Positions 24,501 through 34,439 of a stretch of 64,000 nucleotides of DNA are shown here, in pieces (within the stretch, counting starts at the first letter, position 1; the number at the start of each line of letters is the position of its first letter). The notes beneath the pieces were generated by a model. That model worked only from the letters and a program-made list of their open reading frames with translations, searched no databases and was not told where the DNA came from. Position numbers and translations under genes: made by a program. The stretch lies in the NCBI RefSeq assembly GCF_001039355.2, contig NW_019774192.1:375523-439522 (forward strand), given 5' to 3'. The DNA comes from Lingula anatina (Eukaryota > Brachiopoda > Lingulata > Lingulida > Lingulidae).

Positions 24501-26383
24501 TGTTCTTGTCTATATTTATCATATTTTATATTTTCAATTGGCAATCTGTGTGATAGAAGTTTCATTTAAAATAAATTTCAAATATTTAAATAGTGATTAA
24601 AATTGAAGGTGAGTTATTTTTAATCATAAATATGATATAATTAAGGCAATGTCTAAGCACCATTACATAGCTTTCTTTTGCATTTTTTTTTAATGGATAA
24701 GGTTTTTAAGAACATGAAATAAAAATAAACNATGTGATAGAAGTTTCATTAAAATAAATTTCAAATATTTAAATAGTGATTAAAATTGAAGGTGAGTTAT
24801 TTTTAATCATAAATATGATATAATTAAGGCAATGTCTAAGCACCATTACATAGCTTTCTCTTGCATTTTTTTTTAATGGATAAGGTTTTTAAGAACATGA
24901 AATAAAAATAAACAAGATATATATGCATTTTGCATTTTCTTACTACCAGTATTTTGTGTGTACACATGGAAGAGTTTAATGTATGTATTACATGAATATC
25001 CAGTACAATTATTTACTTTTAGAAAAAAAATCAGGCTGTACAAATGTTCCACCAAAACATTATTATAAAACTGAGTTTTTTAAAGATATTTTCAATGTGA
25101 TTGACATTTTTCTGAATTCTAAAACACTTACATGCACAATGCAATTCTAAATCCAAAAAGATTTGACCAATCAAGGTCATTGTAACTAGTATTGATATAA
25201 TAGAGGTAAATGTCCAGTCTGTTGGATTGTTTTTAATAGTTAATTTTAAGTCGGACCAATAGGTTTTAAGAAATTGGTGATTCGAATGCCCAGAAAGCTG
25301 AAAAGTTGATGTCCAGACTGTGACATGCTAAAAAAATGAGGCCACTATTTCACAGTGTATCTGATGTAGGCACTCTTTTGTACTGCTGTTTTTATCAGAC
25401 TTGTCTTTATAATTTAACCATGAAAAATGATATGTTTTTCAAATGTCTGACATGATCAAAAAATGTCAGACATCGAGATTTTTTATGTCAGACATAATGT
25501 CAGACAGGTGTCCAAAGTTTTTCGGGAACACTTTATTCATCTACTAGGAACCCTAGACTGTTTCAATAGTTGTCATATCGCATAAATAGTGCTAAAGGAA
25601 GGTAACGACCTGTTCACACGATATACTCAGCACGAAACTGTTTTGGCAGTATGAACATATTGCAAGACGTCGTAAAAAGTTTCTCTTTGATCTAAAACTG
25701 TTATCCGGAACATTCAAAAACTTAGATCCTGCCTTGGATCTGATCCTTTATCAATAATCAATATTTTCACCATGAAATGGCAAGAAAATAAGTTAATCCA
25801 CAGAACTCACCTGCACATTTGATCATCAGATTCACCGGCGACAATAAATAATGATAAATTAAATTTGAGTTACTCATACGAAGGATGCGCAAATAATAGG
25901 ACGTCGACAAGAGCATAAAAGCACGGAAAATTATGTAAGTAAATATTATTTCTGTTCAACTAACTTCTTCTACAACATGTCTAATGGGGTCGTTATCAAC
26001 GCTTTTTGTATTATAAACAAAAGTTTAAATGTTGCATTCGATACTTTGTATCAGACACTACAACTTGACCTTGACAACCCAGAATGTTTACGCAAAGCAT
26101 GCCGGGAAAAATAGCGAAAAAAATACGTACTTCCGGTTTGCGTCGATTTTTTGAAGGCGTCGATTTCTTGAAGGGCGAGTCTACCCTTGACTCTGATCCT
26201 TTATCAATAATCAATATTTTCACCATGAAATGGCAAAAAAATAAGTTAATCCACAGAACTCACCTGTACATTTGATCATAAGATAAGGAATTTTATCGTA
26301 CCTTCGTTTTTTATATGTGCCGCTTGCCGCAGTTTGATCCCTGCAATCAACAGTACGGCGAGGCAAAGTACTCCTCCCTGCAT
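9720..26383 (-). CDS. ADAMTS-like secreted metalloprotease, copy A (17 exons, 908 aa)
   Basis: Zinc endopeptidase of the reprolysin (M12B) type, predicted secreted and acting on extracellular matrix. Exons: 26383-26302, 20125-19914, 19380-19294, 19115-18989, 18517-18228, 17804-17727, 17035-16869, 16483-16334, 15784-15614, 15440-15299, 15046-14845, 14385-14206, 13905-13765, 13478-13326, 11357-11214, 10364-10158, 9913-9720. The phases chain without a break and total 2727 bases including TAA. Order of parts: signal peptide (1 to ~23); propeptide (to ~215) ending in a furin-type RSKR at 212-215; catalytic domain with HELGHNLGAHHD (zinc ligands H393, H397, H403; E394 catalytic) and Met-turn IMAPSSG near 427; disintegrin/Cys-rich (455-569); a six-Cys module (570-629); five TSP1-type modules (630-908). 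First intron is 6.2 kb and full of repeats. Closest relative is copy B at 45975-61395. Confidence 0.88.
11367..13027 (+). mobile_element. Tc1/mariner-type transposon in intron 14 of protease copy A
   Basis: A 1661-bp element bounded by perfect 27-bp terminal inverted repeats starting CAGGGTTACTACTTAATAT, at 11367-11393 and 13001-13027. The left flank is TA (11365-11366) as expected for this superfamily; the right flank is TG, one base off. The same site in the paralogous block is uninterrupted (around 48985-49000 and again around 49540, ...TGTACGTGTACTATAG). The insertion therefore came after the duplication, or was lost from the other copy. It sits 6 bp upstream of the acceptor of a TSP1 exon. 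Confidence 0.93.
11488..12708 (+). pseudogene. Tc1-like DD34E transposase, broken by two stop codons
   Basis: One frame runs through the region with stops TGA at 12199-12201 and TAA at 12208-12210; the first probably replaces a Trp. Upstream are helix-turn-helix remnants and the DNA-binding linker (GCPRTTPRRQDRLLLR; RKPLL-type motif as VWKPLLTAGHIQRRLQWA). Catalytic residues are visible: Asp in VVFSDEASF (codon 12138-12140), Asp in YQDDCATPHRA (~12408) and Glu in NPIENLWAEV (12513-12515). The spacing of 34 residues between the second Asp and Glu fits DD34E. The true start is uncertain. The enzyme would cut and paste the element but cannot be made full length from this copy. Confidence 0.88.
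14396..14470. repeat. Long (AT)n plus A-tract next to a splice acceptor in copy A
   Basis: A run of A followed by roughly 32 AT units lies directly beside the acceptor of exon 12 (acceptor AG at 14387-14386). On the gene strand it reads (AT)n, a T-run, then CCCCCAG. Copy B has only a short TA-rich stretch at the same place (~50996-51020), so this microsatellite grew in copy A. Confidence 0.85.
15614..18517 (-). other. Copy A exons 5-9: furin site and zinc metalloprotease domain
   Basis: Exon 5 (18517-18228) carries the end of the propeptide, IERSKR, directly followed by [18 protein letters not shown] furin-like enzyme would cut after RSKR, as is usual for ADAMTS proteins. Exon 6 supplies [19 protein letters not shown], exon 7 the APWFSNN...DWCKYR...HDHGMAF stretch, and exon 8 ends inside the zinc motif. 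The codon split between exons 8 and 9 reads Asn, giving HELGHNLGAHHDG, the standard HExxHxxGxxHD pattern. Exon 9 also has the Met-turn. All catalytic residues are present, so activity is plausible. Confidence 0.9.
19480..19800. repeat. Interspersed repeat with (GAT)n tail in copy A intron 2
   Basis: Between propeptide exons. Ends at a (GATGAT)n run near 19507-19524 and contains GGAGAGCGAAGACCTCCGCC and GGATCCAGATGATG-type segments. A shorter version is at ~56935-57130 in copy B at the same intron position. It contains an open frame on the minus strand, but that frame matches no protease segment and is not in phase with neighbouring exons. It is probably a SINE-like or MITE repeat; the class was not determined. 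Confidence 0.55.
20615..20890. repeat. MITE with GAGGCCATTCAGAATGAGAA terminal inverted repeats, copy A
   Basis: 276 bp. The left end GAGGCCATTCAGAATGAGAA...GAGCCG is mirrored at the right end by CGGCTCTT...GGCCTC, about 26 bp each. The orthologous element is at 58179-58428 in the other block, so it was there before the duplication. A decayed third copy is at 8160-8340. No coding capacity. Confidence 0.88.
21493..22226. mobile_element. 734-bp non-autonomous DNA transposon, CCAG target duplication, copy A only
   Basis: Ends are GCCCCCGTTTCACA... and ...TGTGAAACGGGGA, flanked on both sides by CCAG (21489-21492 and 22227-22230). The matching site in copy B reads straight through (CTGCCCGGATGACC near 58999-59012). 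Inner copies of the terminal motif (CCCGTTTCACAAAGAATCT at ~21580 and its inverse at ~22110 and ~22210) give a nested inverted-repeat structure. There are several GTCGAC-centred palindromes and no transposase. The superfamily is not identified. Confidence 0.8.
23895..24064. repeat. CAGGCCCGTAGCCA MITE, copy 1
   Basis: About 170 bp with ends CAGGCCCGTAGCCAG and CTGGCTACGGGCCTG. The body has paired GGGGGG tracts and CCTTTTCCC motifs. Related copies: 35928-36085 (nested in the giant transposon) and 50613-50798 (intron of copy B). Confidence 0.85.
24549..24913. repeat. Near-exact 182-bp repeat joined by a single N (probable assembly artefact)
   Basis: The sequence before the N at 24731 is repeated almost base for base after it (GTGATAGAAGTTTCAT...AACATGAAATAAAAATAAAC). 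An N at the junction of a direct repeat is typical of an unmerged contig overlap. Confidence 0.8.
25733..26275. repeat. Flanking ~85-bp direct repeats in copy A intron 1
   Basis: The segment with CTGATCCTTTATCAATAATC...CCACAGAACTCACC occurs at ~25738-25825 and again at ~26190-26275, with ~370 bp of unrelated sequence between. Copy B has only part of one copy (61260-61285). This is a local duplication or insertion unique to copy A; the middle has no gene. Confidence 0.65.
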
Positions 26384-26498
26384 ATTGCCCTGGTGTGCTG
26401 TCCTTTTTAACAACTCACAAGATTGACAGTCGCTTCCAAAAATGAACTACTTATTCAACCACTGACCACTGACCCTTTTACACGTATGCACTAAACGG

Positions 26499-27698
26499 TC
26501 AGATGGCAACTGGCTGAAAAACATAACGTCATGGCGATTTGAAACTTTTCAGTGAGTCCGCGTCACGAAGTAGAGCCGTTTCGCGGCATTTGCGATGGCC
26601 GAACTGAAAAAACATACCTTACAAATAAGGCTCTATTAAAATCAAACACGGTCTCAATGTGCAGCCATTTTTTACAGCCACGTAGATAAGCATGCGCTCT
26701 TACCAGTAGTTTCAAAGGATTACACAAATGGTCATTTATTATGAATATGGACACGATTTTAGGACTTTGGATTATCATTTTTAAAATATCATCTTAGGTT
26801 TAAAATTTCAAAGTTTCAAGAATGTGTTATCTCTAGTATAGTCACACTGCTCACGAATTCAACAGTCAACGAAAAAAACTGAAAAAATGACGTTTCTCGA
26901 TACCTCTGTCAAACAGTGAAATTTCTCGACCTTGATACTGCTGAAAGTTGAAAATTTTACTCAAATGTAATGAAAACTAACCTGAGAACAATGTTGAGTT
27001 GGACGCAACTGATTTAAACTAGTTCCAGTGAGTATACTTCTGAACGACCTTCACCTATCCTTGATGCGTGACATGCGAAAGGCATCACTGTGTCTTTGTA
27101 TGGGCATTTTAAAAATTGCTACTATTCTGTAATATTTTGTCAATGGGATTTTATCATTTATACAAAAATTGATCCTAAGATAGGGACCTGGGTTTATGTA
27201 TTTTGGTATCATTTATGCAGGAGGTTATACGTTGACCTATTTATAAAATTTTTCGTAAACAAGTTTGACAAGTGAAAAAATGTAACCAAAAAGTATCAAA
27301 GATTCGGGGGCGTCTCGATAGTCCGAAGGTTCATTGGTCCGAAGGTTCATTGGTCCGAAAAGTGGTAACATTTTTATCGATTTTTTAATCAGGGGTTCAT
27401 TGGTCCGAAGGTTCTATAGTGAACATTCGGACCAATGAACCTTCGGACTATTGAACCTTCGGACTATCGCTACGGCCCCAAAGATTCAAATGCCATATCT
27501 CAGATAGCTGGGTAGCTTTGCCATTATTGCAAAATAAAGGTGGTGTGGGAATTATAGGAGAACCAATATTTTGGAATAAATTATTTAAAATTTGACTTGA
27601 CATATTAATTAATTATGAGTTTTTGGAGAATATGTTAAGCTGGAAATTTTAGGATTTCCAGGACAAATATATAGTGCTTCTTTTTCTTTAAAAGCCAA

Positions 27699-27729
<31 letters not shown>

Positions 27730-30012
27730 TTGTTCTTGTATCCTACTAATAGAATTCCTCCACACCACAGGAAAAACTATCATTATAAATTCATTATAAA
27801 TTAAGTCGGTTAATTTTCATTATTTTTACTATGAATAAACAACATATACACTGTAAGCAGAGCCGCAGTCCGCAATGGTAAACAGAATGAATATGTTCAG
27901 TAGGACACATACTGTCACGGCGTAGGGATTTTACGTCGTTTTTTCACGCGCCATTACGTTACGTCGCGTTCTTTTTGTGAAACAATGGGAATTTGACCGA
28001 AAAATGTCAATATTATCTGCAGAAGTAAATATCTAATACTTCCAATCAGATGATATATTAATTGGGTATTTAAGCTTCATACCCATGTAATATTTTATTT
28101 GGCAACCTTTTATTTGTCAGAGTATATGTTCGCCAAACTCACACGTCGCGGTAACATTTTTCCTTGACAACATCGTAATTTTCATTATAATTTGCAAACT
28201 AGAAAGTGTGCAGGAAATTCCAGAGGCTGTATAATGTGTTTAAAAGCCATAATTGTGCATCTAAAATTTTATTCAAATCTATCCTTGTAAAAAAATGCTT
28301 CAGCTGTTTTTGTAGGAAGATCGTGTAAAATTCAAGATTAGACGTCATGCATCGGCCAAGACGAGCCCAACTCAATGTTTGTTTACATTTTCATCAATTT
28401 TCAATTTGGCGAATACTCGTGTTAAATGTGGTCGGTAATTCTATTTTTATGTTGATATGTGTTACTGTCTGTATAAGTTTTAGTCCCAATTCCATTTTAC
28501 GCTGTTATGACTGAAATTTGTCCAAAAAAACAATATCTATAAGAAGCAGGTCAAAAATATCAGTAGTAAATGTGAAAGCTAAAATGACTAATTTATGTAT
28601 TCATAAATGTTAGCTGTGTTTTATGTGATATTGATAAGATAAGTGGATTGTTTTCTTCATTTTCAAAGGCAGATCAGTATTTTTAATGAATATATTTTTC
28701 TTTAAAATTCTTTATTCAACATATAAAACATACTGAAACATGTTGAACAAATACATGTACTGGTATCTGGCAAGTTATAATAGTAGAAAAAAATGATAAA
28801 TTAGCATGGTTATAGTAATAAATCCACCTCTGTACCATGTGTTGGATTGCCAAATATATAAATGCACTTTTTGGTTGTTTTATGTTATAGAACTTCTCTA
28901 GGCATTTGGCAAATTAAAAATATTTGAAGACATTGTACAGAGCCAGCACACTTAATTTGCATTTATTATCAAGTACAACCGGCTGTTTAAAAACACATAG
29001 ACCTTTTTTTGTCACAGTGTATTCTAGTTCTACTATATGAAATAAAATGAGCTCCTGCATACCCTCTGGTTACCAGGCATTTTAGTTGCGTCATAAATTA
29101 ATAAGCTCAACTTATGGTAGTTAATTTGGAATACTGTCAGCTTTTAACATAATCATGGAAGACCGTCACAGACAAAGTAAGAAGATCTTCAATGAAATCT
29201 TGAAAATTTCTGACCCTTTTCCGACAGAAAAAAATCGATACCTATCAATGTAAACTTAAAAAGTTTTGACCGTCTTCCGCAAGATCGAGAAGACGGCCTC
29301 CATCGGCCACTAAATTAACTACAAAGTTTCACGATCCCAGACAAACGAAAGCACCCAACTGTAAGTACTGCAAGTGGTGCGATTATCATACAAACTTGGA
29401 CTACTTCGAATGTGCGTCATTACGCAAAAATATAATCGACAAAGCTGCTATGAAACTGAAATAATAATAAAAATACCAGTAAGGACTAGCATCAATAATA
29501 AAAGACACTTCATCGTGATATACCAGCGTTCCTTTTTTCTTTGCCAAAGTATTTCCCAAAGATTAATCGTCCTCATTGCCGACTCGAATTGCACATGCAC
29601 TGCCACTCGACACTGAACCGATACACAATCACAGAAGTAGAAAACGTGCAATGCCAACTTCAAATCACGCAGGCCGAGCTATTGCCGTGCATGTGCGGCC
29701 TTGAGTTGGGAGGTTGTCTTCAGATTTTCCGGCCGTTGCTGCATTCATTTCACCTGCTTTTGTGCGTGTGACAGTGTGTATACCGAAGACAACATCGCAA
29801 TGTAAGTAAAAACATGTATTTGCATTTAATTTACTGTTCTTTTGGCCTAAAAATTAGGGGGAAGAAGTCACTACCTCATATCGTGTCACTTTTCATGAGG
29901 GCGAAGCGTTGTCACGTAGTTTGGCTTCTTTTATATTCTGCACAAAGTGACTAAAGGATAATATACTACTTATAGATGTTTTACAAGCATTTGGCCATCC
30001 ATTTGCGTATCN
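26499..30012. other. Intergenic between duplicated block A and the giant transposon
   Basis: No gene recognised on either strand. Contains one inverted-repeat MITE (27306-27479), a T-run at about 27706-27730, and AT-rich unique-looking sequence. The open frames are short and lack domain or splice support. Confidence 0.6.
27306..27479. repeat. GGTCCGAAGGTTCATT hairpin MITE
   Basis: Arms GGGGCGTCTCGATAGTCCGA and its inverse surround internal repeats of TTCATTGGTCCGAAGG that alternate orientation, so the whole 174 bp can fold on itself. No coding capacity. Confidence 0.85.
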
Positions 30013-30267
30013 TACCCACATACGCAATTAGCAGGTTCATTCTTATATATGCGTTTTCATCGATTAATAAGCTAAGAGATGTAATAATTTACCCATTCAT
30101 GGAGATATTATATTTAAAAATTACACACCAATCATGTACAGATGCCTGGAAAGGTTTTTATTTTTAAGCAGAAATTAAATAAGTCTGCGAAAGAGGGTAC
30201 AGCGACTAAGAATCTACTATAAAAACGTACGGCATCCTATGCTCCTTAGCCATTCATCAGAAGAGAC
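30013..30267 (+). repeat. Left terminal inverted repeat of the giant transposon
   Basis: 255 bp matching the inverse of 39595-39864. Inner end is ...CATTCATCAGAAGAGAC. The helicase start codon follows 30 bases further in. Confidence 0.9.
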
Positions 30268-30296
30268 TGAGACAGATCCCCACGAAATAGTTAAAC

Positions 30297-32490
30297 ATGA
30301 ACTGGTATTCTAAATTTTCAGTGGTTCGGGAAAGATTTCATTTTCCCGAACTAAAGGCTAAACAAAAGGAAGTCCTCCAGTACATATTTCAAAATAAAAA
30401 TGTAATAGGGATTCTACCAACCGGATACGGAAAGTCATTGCTCTACATTGTACCACCACTTATTCAAGATGAAGTAAGTAGAGCTACGATTTATTTTTAA
30501 AAAGTTATATTTTTTTAAAAAAATTTTCATCCTTTTCTTATTTTTATAAAGCAGTTGTAGATTATAAATTATTTTTTAATTTTAATTAACAGATGGAGGT
30601 ACACAAAAACCACACAGCAGTTATATTATCCCCATTGTTGTCAATAATACAAGAGCAAGTAAGTGCTATGAATGCCATGGGAATTTCTGCCAGGAGAAAA
30701 TGCTCTTCCTTTACAAAAAGGTAATTATATTATATTATATTATATTATTTTAAAAAAATTATATATAAATATGCATTTATAATTTTACATGAAATTCCAC
30801 ATTAATTTTCAGATATAATCTCTGGAAAATATAAACTACTATTCACCAGCCCGGAAACAGTTTTAAAAGATATTTGGCTCTCTATGTTGACAAGAAAGAT
30901 GGAAGAATCATGATCGGTTTTGCTATTGATGAGGTGCATTGCGTAAGTGAATGGTAAGAAAATAATGTATAAAGAGTCCGACTGTGCAGTATAAAATGAT
31001 GAAGTACGACAAAGCTTATCATTAAAATTCTTTGTTTTATTTTTTAATATTGTTACAAATAATGTTGTTTACTGACTGGTATTAAAAAATTAATCTTCCA
31101 CACTCGCCATTATATAGATTTAACATATATATATTTCATAATATGCTACTTCTGTTCGCTTGGCAGGGGAAACGATTTCAGGCCGACGTACAAGGAACTA
31201 GGTTCTCTTAGAGTTTCAAATGCTCCATTTCTCTTATTAACAGCCACGTGCACTGATAGCGTCTTTGCAGATGTTTTTTAAAACTTTAAAAAGTCTTTAT
31301 TCATGGAGGATGCAGCTTTGGAAATTGTGTCTTTACTTCCAAACAGGTAACGTTTAATCTTATAGTAATATGCACAATTCTCTAATTTACCTAAAGATAT
31401 AAAATAATGTAAAACTATTTACTCTCTTTATCCCACAAAATATTTTTAAAAAGTCAGGATTTTTCTAAACAAGAATAAAAGTTCGCTTGGCAGGGGAAAC
31501 GATTTCAGGCCGACGTACAAGGAACTAGGTTCTCTTAGAGTTTCAAATGCTCCATTTCTCTTATTAACAGCCACGTGCACTGATAGCGTCTTTGCAGATG
31601 TTTTTTAAAACTTTAAAAAGTCTTTATTCATGGAGGATGCAGCTTTGGAAATTGTGTCTTTACTTCCAAACAGGTAACGTTTAATCTTATAGTAATATGC
31701 ACAATTCTCTAATTTACCTAAAGATATAAAATAATGTAAAACTATTTACTCTCTTTATCCCACAAAATATTTTTAAAAAGTCAGGATTTTTCCAAACAAG
31801 AATAAAAGTTGCAAGTATCATAGTTCCAGTATTGGTTTTAATGGCGTTATCCATCTTCACTCCATTACCTAAAAAAAGTCAAAGTAAAATGAATTAATAA
31901 CCACATAATTTTATAAATTATTAACTATAACAGTGTCATGTGTTTAATCATGAAATGTAACAAATTAATTATTTTACACTTTTTTTTTTCAGGCCAAATA
32001 TTTTACTACAATTATTCAAAAGTAAAGAGCAAGGGTTTGGAGACCTCGAAGACATAATAATCTCTGGACCGAAAGAAAAACATGTCAATTTTGAAAAAAC
32101 TATAATATACGTCAAGTCTATGAACATTGCAATTGAAATTTTTTTGACCTTTTTAGAAAAACTTGGCATAGATGCTTATAAAGACAAGGGAAAAAATTAA
32201 AAAATCACATGTTAACAATGTTTCATAGTTCCATCCCATCCATTGATCAAAGCACGATTATTAAAGAATTTTCATTGCCATCATCTACTATCCGGATAAT
32301 TATCAGCACCGTTGCGTTTGGGATGGGGGTTAACATTGGGGATGTCTCACATGCCATTCATTGGGGTCTTAGTAAAAACGAATTATAATACAGGCAGGAG
32401 GTGGGGCGATGCGCACGTGCTTCTGGGGAAAGGGGGAGGGCAACCATCTTTTTCACCGCCACCTCATCATTTCATCATAAAAAACAGATG
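30297..32490 (+). pseudogene. RecQ-like superfamily 2 DNA helicase of the transposon, decayed
   Basis: Exons: 30297-30473, 30593-30720, 30813-30953, 31167-31346 (repeated at 31494-31673) and 31993 to ~32490. Motifs in order: FPELKAKQKEVLQYIF (motif 0); ILPTGYGKSLLY (Walker A); ILSPLLSIIQEQV (Ia); FAIDEVHCVSEWG (DEVH box, split across exons); FLLLTATCTDSV (III); RIIISTVAFGMGVNIGD (V); QEVGRCARA (VI). Breaks: frame changes in exon 2 (before GENALPLQK), exon 3 (before KDGRIMIGF) and exon 4 (after VFADVF), and stops in the last exon. It would unwind DNA during transposition if intact, which is inferred from RecQ biochemistry. No RQC or HRDC domain was seen. Confidence 0.85.
31154..31807 (+). repeat. 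Tandem 327-bp duplication of a helicase exon and its flanks
   Basis: 31154-31480 and 31481-31807 are identical except for about one base (TTTTTCTAAAC versus TTTTTCCAAAC). The unit contains the motif III exon. No N lies at the junction, so it may be real, but near identity also fits an assembly error. Confidence 0.85.
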
Positions 32491-34439
32491 AAAAATTAAA
32501 AAAATATGCAAAGACTGTATAGAAAATGAAGTTTGTTTTAGAGCAGCAATCCTGCCTGAAGTTTCCTTAAAAACGAAAAGCACAAATGAGGAAATTGACG
32601 ATCTACAGAAGAAAGGAAGCAATGAAGATAAAACAAAGTGTTATTTATGTAATTGTTGTAACTTTTATCAAAAAAAAAATGTACTTACCACTAAGAACTA
32701 TAACATAGCTGCTCTTTCTAATTGCAGACGGTCGGAATAATGAAGTATTTTCTTTTTCAATTTGAGTGGTTTTATAATCTTGTTCCATAAATAAATATAG
32801 GCCATAAATAAATATAGGCGAAAGAGTCGTGTCGACGACCAGGAATGTTTTCCCACAGATTTTCTTCTTCATATTGGTGTACGAATTCCTGAAATTAATT
32901 AACAGTATGAGCATTAGAAATGAAACATTTTAATCTAACTTTTTGATATAGTTTACAATGTTGTTATAAGTTAAATACGTTTATCACTATGTATACAAAA
33001 AATTGTGGTTAAATTTATTCCCTCGTATATAGCTTTCATTATATTTAATTATATAAACATTCGTAAACACCACCATATCCGAGTCATATTTTTTCTAGTA
33101 TAAGTCCTCCCTCTCCCTTCTGCATCTTCTCTTTCGTCCAGCAAGCCGAACAACCCCGCTTGATCAATTTCACAAGCGGCAGACCCAATGATGACGCTAC
33201 TTCTCTCCACGTGCCCCTGACTGATGTTCCCTCGTCCTTGTTTTAATGTTTCTGTTGTAATATAAATAACACAATGACATAGATAATTATTATTAAAGTA
33301 AAAATAAAGAGAGGTTGTTAACATTCCAATAAACGATATATTTCTATGCAAAAATATCATAATAATAAATAAAATTATAAAAAATTACCTTTAAACGACC
33401 CATTTAAGAATTCATTTATTAGATCTAATTCAATACTTTTGCCGTATCCTCCAACTATGTTTCCGCATCTGTTCCATTTTATCTCACCCCGTAGCCGTTC
33501 AGGCAGCCATCCATGTTGCCCTGTGGAATACAGAAAAAATACTGTTCATTAGCCTGGTGCATTTTTTAATCTCTATTAATTATTAAAATAAATACAATAT
33601 TTTTTTAAAATTTAAAATATAAAGTACCTGCTAGTAACCTATGACTTAATATCATGTATTTGAAATGATTTTTATGGAAGAGGCAAGGCATATCTAGGCG
33701 CCAATGTCTAATTATTTCATCTCCGCCCCACTCTCGAATTGCGTCCTTGTGAAATAGAAAATTGAGTCCACACCAGGCAAGACCTCGGGAGTACTCCCGA
33801 ACATGATCTTTTTTACAGCACTCTTTGCAATGCCATGTTCCTTCTGAATTAGAACGTATACACTTAAATGTCATATAAAATATTTCACAAACGTTATAAA
33901 AATAAATTTTAATGTTAAGAACATCCACTATAATTTAAGGATTGAAAACATGCTGTTAAAGTTAAGTGTGGGAAACTCGGCGTTAATTTCTTAATTGTAT
34001 TCATTTAACGATGAATTTTTTTTCATATATATTTTTATTTTTTAATATTAATGCATAAAATATGTACATGCTACATCCTTTTTCCTCATGCCGATGCACT
34101 TTAAATGGAACCATTCGCCAGAGGAATAATGCGGCCCATCGCACTGAATCATTGTTCCTCCTTCAAAATAACCACTAGGAAAGAATAAGGGGTGAGACAG
34201 AAAAATTATGGAAGATGTGCATGAGATAGGATTAGAGGAGGACCATATGAAGGACCGGTGTGGGAGACGTAATATGTGCAGTGACAACACCTTTAGGAGA
34301 TTTGTTGCTTGACCGTAGCATTCTTTAGTTTTTTCTGTCACACTTTTGTGCCCGAAGAGAGACTTGAAGTTGTACATTGTACCCTTTGCAGCGATACTGT
34401 TACAGTTAAAAAACTCGTCATATATATATCCTGAAATTA

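Larger units (their letters stand above)
23581..25532. mobile_element. hAT-like non-autonomous element (1.95 kb), copy A only
   Basis: Starts CAGTGTTCCCGAAAAATCG and ends TTTTTCGGGAACACT, inverted ends of about 15 bp. The flank repeats TTATTCA on both sides, a 7-8 bp duplication. Copy B is uninterrupted at this point (TTTTCATTATTCTACTAGG at ~61098-61116). The subterminal parts are rich in TGTCTGAC/GTCAGACA motifs in both orientations, a possible transposase-binding array. No transposase frame was seen. A small MITE (23895-24064) is nested inside, and an assembly-like repeat sits at 24549-24913. Confidence 0.78.
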
